Shown: one piece after another, positions 51,170 through 60,756 of the stretch
Numbering within the stretch: position 1 is the stretch's first letter
Layout of the letters: each line of letters begins with the position of its first letter
Assembly: GCA_944381615.1 (NCBI GenBank)
Contig: CALWLT010000023.1
Location: 62,001 to 126,000, forward strand
DNA: 64,000 nt
Direction of reading: 5' to 3'
From: an uncultured Lachnospiraceae bacterium
GTDB lineage: Bacteria; Bacillota; Clostridia; Lachnospirales; Lachnospiraceae
Notes under the pieces: generated by a model
Told to the model about the DNA's origin: nothing
Databases searched by the model: none
Seen by the model: the letters and a program-made list of their open reading frames with translations, nothing else
Translations under genes and position numbers: made by a program

Positions 51170-51754
51170 ATGAAAGAAGAGACCGTAGACCGGCGGATCC
51201 GCCGGACCAGAAAAGTACTCAAGGAATGCCTGACCAAGCTCCTGAAGGAGAAGAAAATCCAGGAGATTACCGTCCGCGAGCTGACGGAGATGGCCGATAT
51301 CAACCGGGGCACCTTTTATCTCCACTACCGGGACGTCTTTGATCTGATGGAGCAGATCGAACAGGAGCTGATCGACGAGGCCGAGGAGATCCTGACCCGC
51401 TATCACACCTCCGACGTCGTCGCGAAGCCGTCCCTCCTTTTATCCGAGCTCTTCCGGATTGTCCGGGAAAACGCGGACATCGCCGCCATTCTCGTGGGGG
51501 AAAACGGCGACCTGAACTTCGTCAACCGGCTGACGCAGACGCTGCGGGAGCACTGCCTGCAGAACTGGCTGGACATGAAATGCCCCGGCGACCCCGCCTA
51601 TCTCGGCGCCTTTTCCGCCTACATCGTATCCGGCTGCATCGGCATCGTCCGCTACTGGCTGGAAACCGGCATGAAAGAGACGCCGAAGCAGATGGCCCAG
51701 TTAAGCGAAGATTTCATCGTGCACGGCCTGCGCGTGCTCGAACAGCAGGCTTGA
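51170..51754 (+). CDS. TetR/AcrR-family transcriptional regulator
   Basis: A 194-residue regulator with the TetR DNA-binding domain (RRTRKVLKECLTKLLKEKKI, ITVRELTEMADINRGTFYLH) and a C-terminal all-helical ligand domain of the type with a conserved GCIGIVRYWLETGM end. It is divergent from the CAP-like/MMPL unit with overlapping promoters, so it most likely represses that unit and itself. AGAGAGGA precedes the ATG. Confidence 0.92.
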   Translation: MKEETVDRRIRRTRKVLKECLTKLLKEKKIQEITVRELTEMADINRGTFYLHYRDVFDLMEQIEQELIDEAEEILTRYHTSDVVAKPSLLLSELFRIVRENADIAAILVGENGDLNFVNRLTQTLREHCLQNWLDMKCPGDPAYLGAFSAYIVSGCIGIVRYWLETGMKETPKQMAQLSEDFIVHGLRVLEQQA

Positions 51755-51779
51755 CACGCCTCTCGTTTTATGCTTTAAT
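51751..51779 (+). promoter_or_regulatory. Promoter for the mgtE leader
   Basis: TTGACA (51751-51756), 17 bp, TTTAAT (51774-51779), with TGC before the -10 (extended -10). It overlaps the TetR stop codon. Transcripts would start near 51786, giving a leader of about 250 nt. Confidence 0.75.
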
Positions 51780-51785
51780 AAAGAA

Positions 51786-51966
51786 CCGGTTAAAATCTGC
51801 AGAAAGGAGATCCAGATGGAAAGCTGCGACAGTCACGGGCGATGTCCCGGAAATCAGAATTTCACAGAGTATTTTATCATCACGCCACGGGCTGCGCCGT
51901 ATGCCATTTCCTGAGACTGAGATCGGATCAAAAAACGGGCAGGCCTTTTATGGCTGCGCCCGTTTT
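51786..51966 (+). promoter_or_regulatory. Foldable leader of mgtE with terminator-like hairpin, unassigned
   Basis: GATCC (51809-51813) can pair with GGATC (51925-51929), enclosing hairpins CGGG/CCCG (51836-51839 with 51846-51849), GAAAT/ATTTC (51850-51854 with 51859-51863) and ACGG/CCGT (51887-51890 with 51897-51900). A terminator-like stem follows: AAAACGGGC (51932-51940) with GCCCGTTTT (51958-51966). The known M-box signatures (GGTGAGGCTCC, ACGATTGAAG) are not present. It could be a new regulatory RNA or a translational attenuator. Confidence 0.5.
51816..51914 (+). CDS. Possible 32-residue leader peptide in the mgtE leader
   Basis: AAAGGAG lies 6 bp before ATG 51816, and the frame stops at TGA 51912-51914, 17 nt before the terminator-like stem. 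The peptide begins MESCDSHGRCPG and later has ITPRAAPYA, so it holds early Asp/Glu and several Pro. The arrangement is that of a leader peptide before an attenuator. It overlaps the foldable RNA, so one of the two readings may be coincidental. Confidence 0.4.
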   Translation: MESCDSHGRCPGNQNFTEYFIITPRAAPYAIS

Positions 51967-52038
51967 CTGCGTTCTGGAAACGCTCTGTCCGTTTTCTGAT
52001 TTCCCGCGCCCTCATTCAGAAAGAAAGTGAGGTTCCCC

Positions 52039-53469
52039 ATGGAAAAAGAAAGAAAGGACAGCATGAATCCATTTTCCGCCTCCCCGTCCCGGGATTCTTC
52101 CGGTTACGAGGAGCGCATCCTGAACATCATTCACAGCGGACGGCCTGCGTCCGAGATCCGGAGTGAACTCGACAATTACCATGCCAACGATATCGCTTCC
52201 GCCTTTGAGAAGCTGGATCCCGGCGCCCGCCGGGGCCTTTACAAGATCCTCGGCCCGGAGCTTACCGCCGAGATCTTTACCTACCTGGACGATCCCGTCT
52301 CCTGCCTGCGGGAGCTGGGCCCCAGGCGGGCGGCGGCCCTGCTGGGCGAAATGGACGCCGACGAGGCCGTCGACATCCTGGACGAGCTTCCCGTATCCGA
52401 CCGGGAGGCCCTCATTGCCCGCATGGATCAGGAGAGCCGGAACGACATCCACCTGATTTTTTCCTACGACGAAGATACCATCGGCAGCCGCATGACCACC
52501 AACTACGTCGCGGTACCGAAACACAGCACCGTCAAGCAGGCCATGCGCAGCCTGATCTCCCAGGCCGAGGAAAACGACAACATCGACACCCTCTATGTAG
52601 AGGACGAAGACGGGCGCTACTACGGCGCCATCGAGCTGAAGGATCTGATCACGGCCCGCGAGTACACGGACTTAAACGATATCATCAGCACCTCCTACCC
52701 CTCCGTCTGCGCCGATGAAAAAGTGGCTGACTGCATCGAGCGCCTGATCGATTACGCCGAGGATTCCATCCCCGTGCTGGACGCCTCCGGCGTCCTCATC
52801 GGCGCCATTACTTTTGAGGACATCGCCGAGGCCATCGACGACGAGATGGGCGACGATTACGCCAAGCTGGCCGGACTGACCGCCGAGGAAGATCTGCACG
52901 AGCCGTTAAAAGAAAGCCTGAAAAAGCGGCTTCCCTGGCTGATTCTTCTGCTCTTTCTGGCGATGGGCGTCTCCACCGTCGTCGGCCTCTTCGAGGGGAT
53001 CGTGTCAAAGCTGGCGCTGATCATCTGTTTCCAGTCCCTGATCCTCGACATGGCCGGCAACGTCGGCACCCAGTCCCTGGCCGTTACCATCCGCGTCCTG
53101 ATGGACGAGGAGATCTCCGGGCGCGAAAAGGCCGGCTTCGTCATCAAGGAGGCCCGTGTCGGCTTCGTCAACGGCCTGCTTCTGGGAGTTCTCGCCTTCG
53201 CGGCCATCGGCCTCTTCGTGTGCCTGTTTAAGGGAAAAAGCCTGTTTTATTCCTTTGCCATCTCCGGCTGCGTGGGCATTTCCCTGCTCGCGGCCATGGT
53301 CATCTCCAGCCTGGTGGGCGTGCTGGTCCCCATGCTTTTCCACCGGCTGAAGATCGATCCCGCCGTCGCCTCCGGGCCGCTGATTACCACTGTCAACGAC
53401 CTGGTCGCCGTCGTGACCTACTACGGCCTGGCGGGAATCATGCTGATCGGCATCCTGCACCTGGCATAG
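52039..53469 (+). CDS. mgtE: Magnesium transporter MgtE
   Basis: A 476-residue Mg2+ channel. The N-terminal superhelical domain (about 10-130, ALLGEMDADEAVDILDELPV), two CBS domains (about 135-255, GAIELKDLITAREYTDLNDI, IPVLDASGVLIGAITFEDIA), a connecting plug helix, and five membrane helices (about 285-475) follow the MgtE layout. The pore motif SLILDMAGNVGTQSLAVTIR is intact. The ATG at 52039 is preceded by GTGAGG; a Met at 52063 after AAAGGA is an equally good start, and would shorten the protein by 8 residues. Confidence 0.95.
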   Translation: MEKERKDSMNPFSASPSRDSSGYEERILNIIHSGRPASEIRSELDNYHANDIASAFEKLDPGARRGLYKILGPELTAEIFTYLDDPVSCLRELGPRRAAALLGEMDADEAVDILDELPVSDREALIARMDQESRNDIHLIFSYDEDTIGSRMTTNYVAVPKHSTVKQAMRSLISQAEENDNIDTLYVEDEDGRYYGAIELKDLITAREYTDLNDIISTSYPSVCADEKVADCIERLIDYAEDSIPVLDASGVLIGAITFEDIAEAIDDEMGDDYAKLAGLTAEEDLHEPLKESLKKRLPWLILLLFLAMGVSTVVGLFEGIVSKLALIICFQSLILDMAGNVGTQSLAVTIRVLMDEEISGREKAGFVIKEARVGFVNGLLLGVLAFAAIGLFVCLFKGKSLFYSFAISGCVGISLLAAMVISSLVGVLVPMLFHRLKIDPAVASGPLITTVNDLVAVVTYYGLAGIMLIGILHLA

Positions 53470-53551
53470 CCCCGCCCGGCGCAGGACCGCACAACATCCA
53501 TCCGGCTGCCGTCCCGAACAAAATCCATCCGGCCGCCATTTCGCACAAAAA

Positions 53552-53591
53552 CCCATCCGGCCTGGCCAGACAACCCGCCATGCCGGATGGG
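53552..53591. terminator. Terminator between mgtE and smpB
   Basis: CCCATCCGGC (53552-53561) pairs with GCCGGATGGG (53582-53591). Two further CCATCCGGC copies at 53498 and 53525 form a short 27-28 bp direct repeat before it, so alternative pairings exist. Confidence 0.7.
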
Positions 53592-53617
53592 TTTCATCAA
53601 AATTACACGCGGTACGC

Positions 53618-54079
53618 CTACGCGTTCTTTGCCTTAAAATCGCGCTCCATCTCGCGCTTCGCATCCTTCTTCGCGATATCTTCGCGCTTGTCGTAGAGCT
53701 TCTTGCCCCGCGCCAGTCCCAGCTCCACCTTGACCAGGCTGCCTTTAAAATACACCTGCAGCGGAACCAGCGTATAGCCCTTTTCCCTGATCTTTCCCGT
53801 CAGACGGCGGATCTCCAGCCGGTGAAGGAGAAGCTTCCGGACCCGCAGCGGATCCTTGTTAAAAATATTCCCCTTCTCATAGGGGCTGATGTGCATCCCG
53901 TAAACATACACCTGCCCGTCCTCAATCTTGACAAAGGACTCCTTGATGCTGCATTTGCCCATGCGGATGGATTTTACCTCCGTGCCAAACAGCTCGATCC
54001 CCGCCTCAAATTTATCGTCGATAAAATAGTCGTGATACGCCTTTTTGTTATTGGCGATCAGCTTGATGCTCTCTCCCAA
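53618..54079 (-). CDS. smpB: SsrA-binding protein SmpB
   Basis: A 153-residue protein that brings tmRNA to stalled ribosomes. The family motifs [38 protein letters not shown] and the C-terminal [20 protein letters not shown] are complete. The start is TTG at 54079 after GAGGGG; upstream in-frame codons run into the rnr gene. It follows rnr closely, as in many Bacillota. The tmRNA gene itself was not found in the window. Confidence 0.95.
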   Translation of the reverse strand: MGESIKLIANNKKAYHDYFIDDKFEAGIELFGTEVKSIRMGKCSIKESFVKIEDGQVYVYGMHISPYEKGNIFNKDPLRVRKLLLHRLEIRRLTGKIREKGYTLVPLQVYFKGSLVKVELGLARGKKLYDKREDIAKKDAKREMERDFKAKNA

Positions 54080-54113
54080 TCTGTTTCCCCTCTTTCCCTG
54101 TATGACAGCCGTT

Positions 54114-56300
54114 TTAATAGCGTCCGGTTCCCGCCGGCACAAAATCGATCGTCCTGGTATAGCGGTCGCAGCCGGTCAGCGTGACGCGCACCGGCTGGCC
54201 CAGACGCCAGGTCCTTCCCGTCATCTCCCCGACCAGCTCGTAACGGGCCGCGTCGAAGCGGTAGTAATCGTCCTTCAGCTCGCCGACGGGGACCAGCCCC
54301 TCAACCGTATCCGGCAGTTCCACATAAAAGCCCCAGCCGGTTACGCCGGAAATCACGCCGTCAAAGCTCTGTCCGATAAATGCCTCCATATACTCCGTCT
54401 TCTTGAGCTTTTCCGTCTCCCGCTCCGCCTCGTCCGCCCGCCGCTCCAGCGCCGAGGCCTGCGCCGCCACCTCCGGCAGGATCCGCTCGTAGTGGGCGAT
54501 CCGGCGCGCGGACAGGCCGCCGTGCAGATTTTCTTTTATAATCCGGTGGATCTGCAGATCCGGATACCGGCGGATGGGGGACGTAAAATGCGTATAATAG
54601 GACGCCGCCAGGCCAAAATGGCCCGTGTTCTGGACGGTGTACTTCGCCTGCTTCATGGAGCGCAGCACAACCCGGCAGAGCATCGCTTCCTCCGGCCGTC
54701 CCTCCGCCTGCGAAAGGATCTTCTGCAGCGCCCCGGGACGCGGCTTCCCGTCCGCAAGATGCAGCGTATAGCCGAAGCCGCCCAGAAAGGCCGCCAGCTT
54801 CGCCATCTTCTCCCCGTCCGGATTCTCGTGCGTGCGGTAGACAAACGGCAGCCCCTGCCAGAAATAATCCTCCGCCACCGTCTCATTGGCCGCCAGCATG
54901 AAATCCTCAATCAGGCGGGTGGCCGCGTTGCGCTCATGCGGCACAATCCCCGTGGGCCTTCCCTGCCCGTCCAGAAGGATCCGGCACTCCGCGAAATCAA
55001 AATCCACGGCGCCCCGGCTTTTCCTGCGCGCCCGAAGAAGCTTGGCCAGCTCATCCATCTTCCGGAACAGATCCGCCAGGCCGCCGTAGGTTTCCTCCGC
55101 CTGCGTTTCCTCTCCCGTCAGCACGGCATTGACCTGCGCATACGCCATGCGCCGGTCCGACCGGATGACCGTCTCCACAATCTCGTGGTCCGTGACCGTC
55201 CCCTTTTCGTCGATCTCCATCAGGCAGCTCAGCGCCAGCCGGTCCTCTCCCGGATTCAGGGAACAGATCCCGTTGGAGAGGCGGCGCGGCAGCATGGGGA
55301 TCACGCGGTCAGTCAGATAAACGCTGGTTCCCCGCCGCAGCGCCTCCCGGTCCAGCGCGCTGTTCTCTGTCACATAGTGGCTCACGTCCGCGATGTGGAC
55401 GCCCAGCCGCCAGCCGCGGTCCGTTTGCACAAGCGTCACGGCGTCGTCCAGATCGCGGGCGTCCTCCCCGTCGATGGTAACCGTCAGGAGATCCCGCAGA
55501 TCCCGGCGGCCCGCCAGGTCCGCCTGCGTGAGCCGATCCGGGATCGCCGCCGCCTCTGCCTTTGCTTCCGGCGAAAATTCCTCCGGCAGATCGTAGGCCC
55601 GCACAATCGACAGAATATCCACACCCGGATCGTGGACGTGTCCCAGGACCTCCGTGATCACTCCTTCCGGCTTTTTCGTTTCGCCTCCGTAATCGCGGAT
55701 TGTTACGACCACCTTGCTGCCCGTAACCGCCCCGCCGCCGCAGCCCTCAGGGACAAAAATATCGCGGCCGATCCGCGGATTGTCCGGGATCACGAACCCG
55801 AATCCCCGGCTCTTCTCATAAAGGCCCACGATCTCCCGGTTGGCATGTTCCAGGATCCGGAGGATCCGCCCCTCGGCCCGATTTCCGTCCTCTTTTTCAA
55901 TCACGGCCAGAACCCGGTCGCCGTGCATGGCGCCCGCCGTCTGATCCGCAGGGATAAAAAGATCCGTTTCCCGGCCGGGAACCGTCACGAACCCGTACCC
56001 GCGCGGGTGCCCCGTGAATGTGCCGTTTACGGAAAACGCCTCCGGCAGCCCCAGGCGGCCCCGTCTGGAGGCCGCGATCTTCCCTTCCTCCAAAAGCGAA
56101 GCGACCACGCGCTTTAACTCGCCCCGCTGTTCCCGCGGGATGTTTAACAGGGCGGCCAGCTCCTTAAGCTTCATGGGAACGTACGCCTTCTCCCCCATCA
56201 CGTCCAGGATCAGGCCGCGGCGGCGCTCCCACTCGTCCTCTGCCGTCTGAGGCTGCTTCCCGCACTCCGCCGCCTCCCTGTTCTTTTCTGCCTCTGTCAT
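54114..56300 (-). CDS. rnr: Ribonuclease R
   Basis: A 728-residue 3'-5' exoribonuclease. It has an N-terminal winged-helix part, cold-shock domains ([30 protein letters not shown]), the RNB catalytic domain ([16 protein letters not shown] with the Asp cluster, [38 protein letters not shown]) and a C-terminal S1 domain ([20 protein letters not shown]). It works with SmpB/tmRNA in degrading faulty mRNA. ATG 56300 is preferred over an upstream ATG inside the secG terminator. Confidence 0.95.
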   Translation of the reverse strand: MTEAEKNREAAECGKQPQTAEDEWERRRGLILDVMGEKAYVPMKLKELAALLNIPREQRGELKRVVASLLEEGKIAASRRGRLGLPEAFSVNGTFTGHPRGYGFVTVPGRETDLFIPADQTAGAMHGDRVLAVIEKEDGNRAEGRILRILEHANREIVGLYEKSRGFGFVIPDNPRIGRDIFVPEGCGGGAVTGSKVVVTIRDYGGETKKPEGVITEVLGHVHDPGVDILSIVRAYDLPEEFSPEAKAEAAAIPDRLTQADLAGRRDLRDLLTVTIDGEDARDLDDAVTLVQTDRGWRLGVHIADVSHYVTENSALDREALRRGTSVYLTDRVIPMLPRRLSNGICSLNPGEDRLALSCLMEIDEKGTVTDHEIVETVIRSDRRMAYAQVNAVLTGEETQAEETYGGLADLFRKMDELAKLLRARRKSRGAVDFDFAECRILLDGQGRPTGIVPHERNAATRLIEDFMLAANETVAEDYFWQGLPFVYRTHENPDGEKMAKLAAFLGGFGYTLHLADGKPRPGALQKILSQAEGRPEEAMLCRVVLRSMKQAKYTVQNTGHFGLAASYYTHFTSPIRRYPDLQIHRIIKENLHGGLSARRIAHYERILPEVAAQASALERRADEAERETEKLKKTEYMEAFIGQSFDGVISGVTGWGFYVELPDTVEGLVPVGELKDDYYRFDAARYELVGEMTGRTWRLGQPVRVTLTGCDRYTRTIDFVPAGTGRY

Positions 56301-56332
56301 TTCCTTTTCCCGTCTCACATTTCCCGATATAA

Positions 56333-56361
56333 AAACACTCCTGCTTGTCACAGGAGTGTTT
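56333..56361 (-). terminator. Terminator downstream of secG
   Basis: AAACACTCCTG (56333-56343) pairs with CAGGAGTGTTT (56351-56361), a perfect 11-bp stem followed on the minus strand by TTTTTATA. It separates secG from rnr, although some read-through may supply rnr. Confidence 0.85.
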
Positions 56362-56365
56362 CGCA

Positions 56366-56602
56366 TCAAAGTACCTTCAGATTTAATACCAGCGCCAGAA
56401 TCATCCAGAGAATCGCGGCGTACTTCGTCATCTTCTCCAGCTTGCCTTCCATGGAACGGCCCTTGTTCCGCCCCCAGTAGCTCTCGGCCATTCCGCCGAT
56501 GCTGCCCGACAGCCCCGCAGACTTGCCTTCCTGCAGAAGAATCACGGCCGATAAAAAAATACAGATGGCAATAAAAATAAGCGTGAGAATTAATCGAATC
56601 AT
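56366..56602 (-). CDS. secG: Preprotein translocase subunit SecG
   Basis: A 78-residue protein with two membrane helices (about 3-24 and 57-77) and the SecG middle motif LQEGKSAGLSGSIGG. It is the non-essential third subunit of SecYEG. GGGAGG precedes the ATG. The secG-rnr-smpB order is common in Bacillota. Confidence 0.94.
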   Translation of the reverse strand: MIRLILTLIFIAICIFLSAVILLQEGKSAGLSGSIGGMAESYWGRNKGRSMEGKLEKMTKYAAILWMILALVLNLKVL

Positions 56603-56739
56603 TTCACACCTCCCGGCTTATCAGAATCATCCTGTCATGTCCCGTGGACACACGCTGTAATCTTAGCACATTTTCCGTGAAATGACAAGCCGTTTTCTGC
56701 GCAAAAATGAACGGCCAAAAATGAACGGCAGCGCGCCTG

Positions 56740-58014
56740 TTACCGATCCAGAAAATCTTCTTCGATCCGCAGAAGCTGATTGTATTTGGCCGTCCGGTCG
56801 GCCCGGCAGGGCGCGCCGGCCTTGATCTGCCCCGCGTTGACCGCCACCGCGAGATCAGCGATGAAGGCGTCCTCCGTCTCGCCGGAGCGATGGGAGATTA
56901 CCGTAGCATAGCCGGCCCGCTTCGCCGTCTCGATGGCCTCGAAGCTCTCGGAGAGCGTCCCGATCTGGTTGACCTTAACCAGGATGGCGTTGGCGGCGCT
57001 AAGGCTGATCCCTTTTCTCAGCCGCTCCGGGTTTGTCACGAACAGATCGTCGCCTACCAGCTGCACGCGCCCGCCCAGCTCCCGCGTCATTTCGTGCCAG
57101 CCCTCCCAGTCCTCTTCCTGCAGCCCGTCCTCGATCGAGCAGATGGGAAACTCCCCGATCAGCCGCTTATAGTATTCGATCATTTCTCCGGCGTCCCGCC
57201 TTACCTCGCGCCCGCTCATCCGGCTTTCCCCCGGAAAGAAATACCGTCCGTCCGCCGGATGAAAAAGCTCGCTGGACGCGACGTCGAGCGCGAAAAAGAC
57301 GTCCTCGCCGGGCCGGCGTCCGCTCTGCTCGACGGCCCGCATAAGCAGGGAGAGCGCCTCCCGCGTATCGCGAAGATCAGGGGCAAAGCCGCCCTCGTCC
57401 CCCACGGCCGTGACGTACCCGCCTTCCGAGAGAATCCGCTTTAACGTGTGATAGATCTCCGCGCAGGCGCGAAGCCCTTCCGCAAAGCCGCAGCCCCGCT
57501 TCGGCATAATCATAAACTCCTGCAGATCCACCGTGTTGTCGGCGTGCCTGCCCCCGTTTAAGATATTCATCATGGGAACCGGCAGCTCGCGCGCCCCCGC
57601 CCCTCCCAGATAGCGGTAAAGCGGAAGCCCAAGCCCCGCCGCCGCGGCCCGGGCCGTCGCCAGGGAAACGGCCAGCACCGCGTTGGCTCCCATCTTTTCT
57701 TTCCGCTCCGTCCCGTCCGCCTGACGAAGCAGCCGGTCGATGCGGCGCTGCTCCAGCGCGTTTTCAAAAAGGACGGCCTCGCCCAGCGCCGTAGAGACAT
57801 GCTTTGCCGCCTTTAAAACGCCTTTCCCGCCGTAGCGCGCGCCTTTGTCGCGCAGCTCCGCCGCCTCAAACGTTCCCGTGGACGCGCCCGACGGGACCGC
57901 CGCCCGGCCCAGCGCGCCGTTTTCCAGCTCCACCTCCGCCTCTACCGTGGGATTTCCTCTCGAATCCAGGATCTCCCGTCCCTTCACGCGGACAATCTCA
58001 AATCCCTTATCCAC
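56740..58014 (-). CDS. eno: Enolase
   Basis: A 424-residue glycolytic enzyme converting 2-phosphoglycerate to phosphoenolpyruvate. [25 protein letters not shown] (metal and catalytic region), [24 protein letters not shown] and [12 protein letters not shown] (catalytic Lys) are present. The GTG start at 58014 has AGGAGGG 7 bp upstream. In the 138-bp gap to secG a 14-bp unit (CAAAAATGAACGGC) is perfectly duplicated at 56702-56729. Confidence 0.96.
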   Translation of the reverse strand: MDKGFEIVRVKGREILDSRGNPTVEAEVELENGALGRAAVPSGASTGTFEAAELRDKGARYGGKGVLKAAKHVSTALGEAVLFENALEQRRIDRLLRQADGTERKEKMGANAVLAVSLATARAAAAGLGLPLYRYLGGAGARELPVPMMNILNGGRHADNTVDLQEFMIMPKRGCGFAEGLRACAEIYHTLKRILSEGGYVTAVGDEGGFAPDLRDTREALSLLMRAVEQSGRRPGEDVFFALDVASSELFHPADGRYFFPGESRMSGREVRRDAGEMIEYYKRLIGEFPICSIEDGLQEEDWEGWHEMTRELGGRVQLVGDDLFVTNPERLRKGISLSAANAILVKVNQIGTLSESFEAIETAKRAGYATVISHRSGETEDAFIADLAVAVNAGQIKAGAPCRADRTAKYNQLLRIEEDFLDR

Positions 58015-58204
58015 TTTCGTTCCCTCCTGTCCTTGTTCCGACCGGACGCCCGATCGGATTTTCGGTTAGTATTCTTCCCTTTTTCCCGTTTTATTCGGCA
58101 GTGTGATCCGCGCGCGGACGGGACCGCCGTTTTTTCTTCCCTGACCGCACGGGAACGCGCTTTCGCACAGACGAGTCCGCCCTTTTTTCTGTGACACAAA
58201 AAAA

Positions 58205-58247
58205 GGCTGCTGCTCCGGCAGATCCCTGATCTGCTTTTGCAACAGCC
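58205..58247 (-). terminator. Terminator downstream of pheT
   Basis: GGCTGCTGC (58205-58213) pairs with GCAACAGCC (58239-58247) with one mismatch, with an inner GCAGAT/ATCTGC stem, and eight T follow on the minus strand. The remainder of the 58015-58312 gap holds no recognisable gene. Confidence 0.8.
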
Positions 58248-58312
58248 CCGCCTGTCCCGTATTCTGTTTTTCTCTGGATTGTCCGCTCTGCCGCGAATGG
58301 GCGCTTTCGCGC

Positions 58313-60733
58313 TTACGCCCGCAGCTCGACGCCCAGCCCCTGAAGGCCGTTCAGGATCTTATTCATAACCGAAGCGATCTCTTTCTCCTCGAGCGTGTGA
58401 TCCTGCGCGCGGAAGGTCAGCGAATACGCCAGCGACTTGTAGCCCGCCGTAATCTGGCTTCCCTCATACACGTCGAAGAGCTGATAGCTCTCCAGAAGCT
58501 TTCCGCCCCGCTGCTCCAGGATCTCCTCGATCTGGCCGGCCAGCACTTCTTTCTTCATAATCATGCTCAGATCGCGCGTCACGGCCGGATACTTCGCCAG
58601 TCCCTGATATTTGTGATCAAAGGTGGCAAACGGCAGGATCGCCGGCATATCCAGAACCGCCACATACGTATCCTCGCCCAGCCGGTAATTTTCCGCGACC
58701 TCGGGATGAATCTGGCCCAGGTAGCCCACGACCGCGCCCTCGTAGCGAATCTCCGCCTGACGGCCGGGATGCAAAAACGGCTTTCCCGCCTCCGGGCTGT
58801 AATGCGGCCGTTTTTTCAGGCCCGCCCTCTCGAAAAATTCTTCCACGACGCCCTTCATCACATAGAAATCGCCGTCGCCGTACATGCCGAGCGTGAACTG
58901 CACGCGCTCGTCCGGAAGCGCGGTAAGCGGCAGGGAGTCCGGCAGATACACCGTCGCCAGCTCGTAGAGGCGCACATTTTTGTTCCTGCGGTTGTAATTG
59001 GTCGAGAGCGACGTCAGAATCCCGTTTAAGGGAAGCGTGCGCATGATGCTGAAATCCTCTCCCAGCGGATTGGAAATCTGGATCGCCTGGCGCAGCGGGC
59101 TGTCCTGTGCGATCAGCAGACGGTCAAATACCTTCGGGCTCTCGAAGGAATACGTCATGCTCTGGCTGAAGCCCGAGAACTCCGCAATCTCCTTCGCCAC
59201 ATCCTCCACGCGCAGCTTGAAGGTCAGCCGGCCGGTGGTCGATTCCCCTGCCGGCAGCGTGGTCGGAATCACATCGTAGCCGTAGAAGCGGGCTACTTCC
59301 TCCGCCAGATCCGCCATGCAGTGCAGATCCTGCCGCCAGCTGGGCACGATGACCTCCCGCGCCGCCTCGTCATAGCCCAGATCCAGCTTTTTGAAATACG
59401 AAAGCATCGTCGTTTCCTCGATCTGCGTTCCCAGAAGGCGGTTGATCTTTTCCGGATCGAAGGCCACGCGGTTTCCCGCTCTCTTGACCGGATATACGTC
59501 GATGATGCCGCCGACCACCTCGCCGGCGCCCAGTTCTTCAATCAGCTGGCAGGCGCGGTTGATGGCCAGCTCAGCCGTGTTGGGATCCAGGCCCTTTTCA
59601 AATTTTCCGGAGGCGTCGGTCCGAAGGCCCACGCGCTTGGCGGAAAGGCGGATATTGGTGCCGTCGAAGCAGGCGGCCTCAAACACCATCGTCTTTACGT
59701 CGTCGGTAATCTTGGAATTCTCGCCTCCCATGATACCGGCGATGCCGACCTCCTTCTCGCTGTCGTTGATCATCAGGACCCTGCTGTCCAGCTTGCGCTC
59801 CTGCCCGTCCAGCGTCTGGAACGTATCGCCGTCCTTCGCGCATTTCACGATGATCTCATGGCCCGCGATCAGGTCGTAATCGTAGGCGTGCATCGGCTGG
59901 CCGTATTCTTCCATCACGTAGTTCGTGATATCGACGATGTTGTTGATGGGGCGGATGCCGCTGGCCGCCAGACGGCGCTGCATCCATTCCGGCGAGGGGG
60001 CCAGACGGATATTCTTGACCATTCTCGCGCAGTAGCGCGGGCAGAGCACGGGATCCTCCACGCGCACCTTCAGGTAATCCTCGATCCGCTCCTCGTTGCC
60101 CGTCTTTCTGATGACCGGGGGAACAAATTTCTTATCGAAGGTCGCCGCGGCCTCCCTGGCGATTCCGATCACGCTGTAGCAGTCCACGCGGTTGGAGGTA
60201 ATCTCATATTCAAATACCACGTCGTGCAGGCCCAGCACCGTCAGCGCATCCGTTCCGACCTGCGCCTCCTGCGGCAGGATGTAGATGCCGGATTCCGGGG
60301 CGTCCGGGTACATGTCGCGGCTGGAGCCCAGCTCCTCGATCGAACACATCATGCCGAAGGACTCCACGCCCCGCAGCTTTCCCTTCTGAATCGGGATCCC
60401 GTTCTCCGGAAGCGGGCCGCCGTCATGGCCGCCCGCCACGCGGCCGCCGTCCAGCACGACCGGCACCTTGTCTCCCTCGCGCACGTTGGACGCTCCCGTC
60501 ACGATCTGAATCGTCTCCGATCCGACGTCAACCTGGCAGATAATCAGCTTGTCCGCGTCCGGATGGCGGTCGATCCGCTTGATCTGCCCCACCACAATTT
60601 TCTCCAGATTTTGATCGAGGCGCTCATAGCCCTCTACCTTCGTTCCGGTCAGCGTCATCGCGTCCGTGTATTCCTGGGCCGTGACCTCCAGATCCGGAAC
60701 GTATGCTTTAATCCATGATAATGCCGTATTCAT
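58313..60733 (-). CDS. pheT: Phenylalanyl-tRNA synthetase beta subunit
   Basis: An 806-residue subunit with the N-terminal tRNA-binding OB domain (VVGQIKRIDRHPDADKLIIC), B3/4 editing domain (AREAAATFDKKFVP, RYCARMVKN), B5 domains and a C-terminal ferredoxin-like anticodon-binding domain (YPAVTRDLSMIMKKEVLAGQ). It pairs with PheS in an alpha2-beta2 enzyme. It lies 23 bp after pheS and is under the same T-box. Confidence 0.97.
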   Translation of the reverse strand: MNTALSWIKAYVPDLEVTAQEYTDAMTLTGTKVEGYERLDQNLEKIVVGQIKRIDRHPDADKLIICQVDVGSETIQIVTGASNVREGDKVPVVLDGGRVAGGHDGGPLPENGIPIQKGKLRGVESFGMMCSIEELGSSRDMYPDAPESGIYILPQEAQVGTDALTVLGLHDVVFEYEITSNRVDCYSVIGIAREAAATFDKKFVPPVIRKTGNEERIEDYLKVRVEDPVLCPRYCARMVKNIRLAPSPEWMQRRLAASGIRPINNIVDITNYVMEEYGQPMHAYDYDLIAGHEIIVKCAKDGDTFQTLDGQERKLDSRVLMINDSEKEVGIAGIMGGENSKITDDVKTMVFEAACFDGTNIRLSAKRVGLRTDASGKFEKGLDPNTAELAINRACQLIEELGAGEVVGGIIDVYPVKRAGNRVAFDPEKINRLLGTQIEETTMLSYFKKLDLGYDEAAREVIVPSWRQDLHCMADLAEEVARFYGYDVIPTTLPAGESTTGRLTFKLRVEDVAKEIAEFSGFSQSMTYSFESPKVFDRLLIAQDSPLRQAIQISNPLGEDFSIMRTLPLNGILTSLSTNYNRRNKNVRLYELATVYLPDSLPLTALPDERVQFTLGMYGDGDFYVMKGVVEEFFERAGLKKRPHYSPEAGKPFLHPGRQAEIRYEGAVVGYLGQIHPEVAENYRLGEDTYVAVLDMPAILPFATFDHKYQGLAKYPAVTRDLSMIMKKEVLAGQIEEILEQRGGKLLESYQLFDVYEGSQITAGYKSLAYSLTFRAQDHTLEEKEIASVMNKILNGLQGLGVELRA

Positions 60734-60756
60734 CTTCTTTTACTCCCTTTCCCCTC

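Noticed and set aside
51755..51966. M-box (Mg2+) riboswitch upstream of mgtE
   Set aside because: None of the conserved M-box words were found on the plus strand.
51842..52030. 62-codon plus-strand ORF in the mgtE leader
   Set aside because: No ribosome binding site, and it crosses the terminator-like hairpin; the 32-codon frame is the better candidate.
53470..53617. tmRNA gene next to smpB
   Set aside because: The gap is too short and holds only repeats and a terminator.
54045..56117. 690-codon plus-strand ORF antisense to rnr
   Set aside because: Arg/Pro/His-rich composition without domains, opposite an intact RNase R gene.
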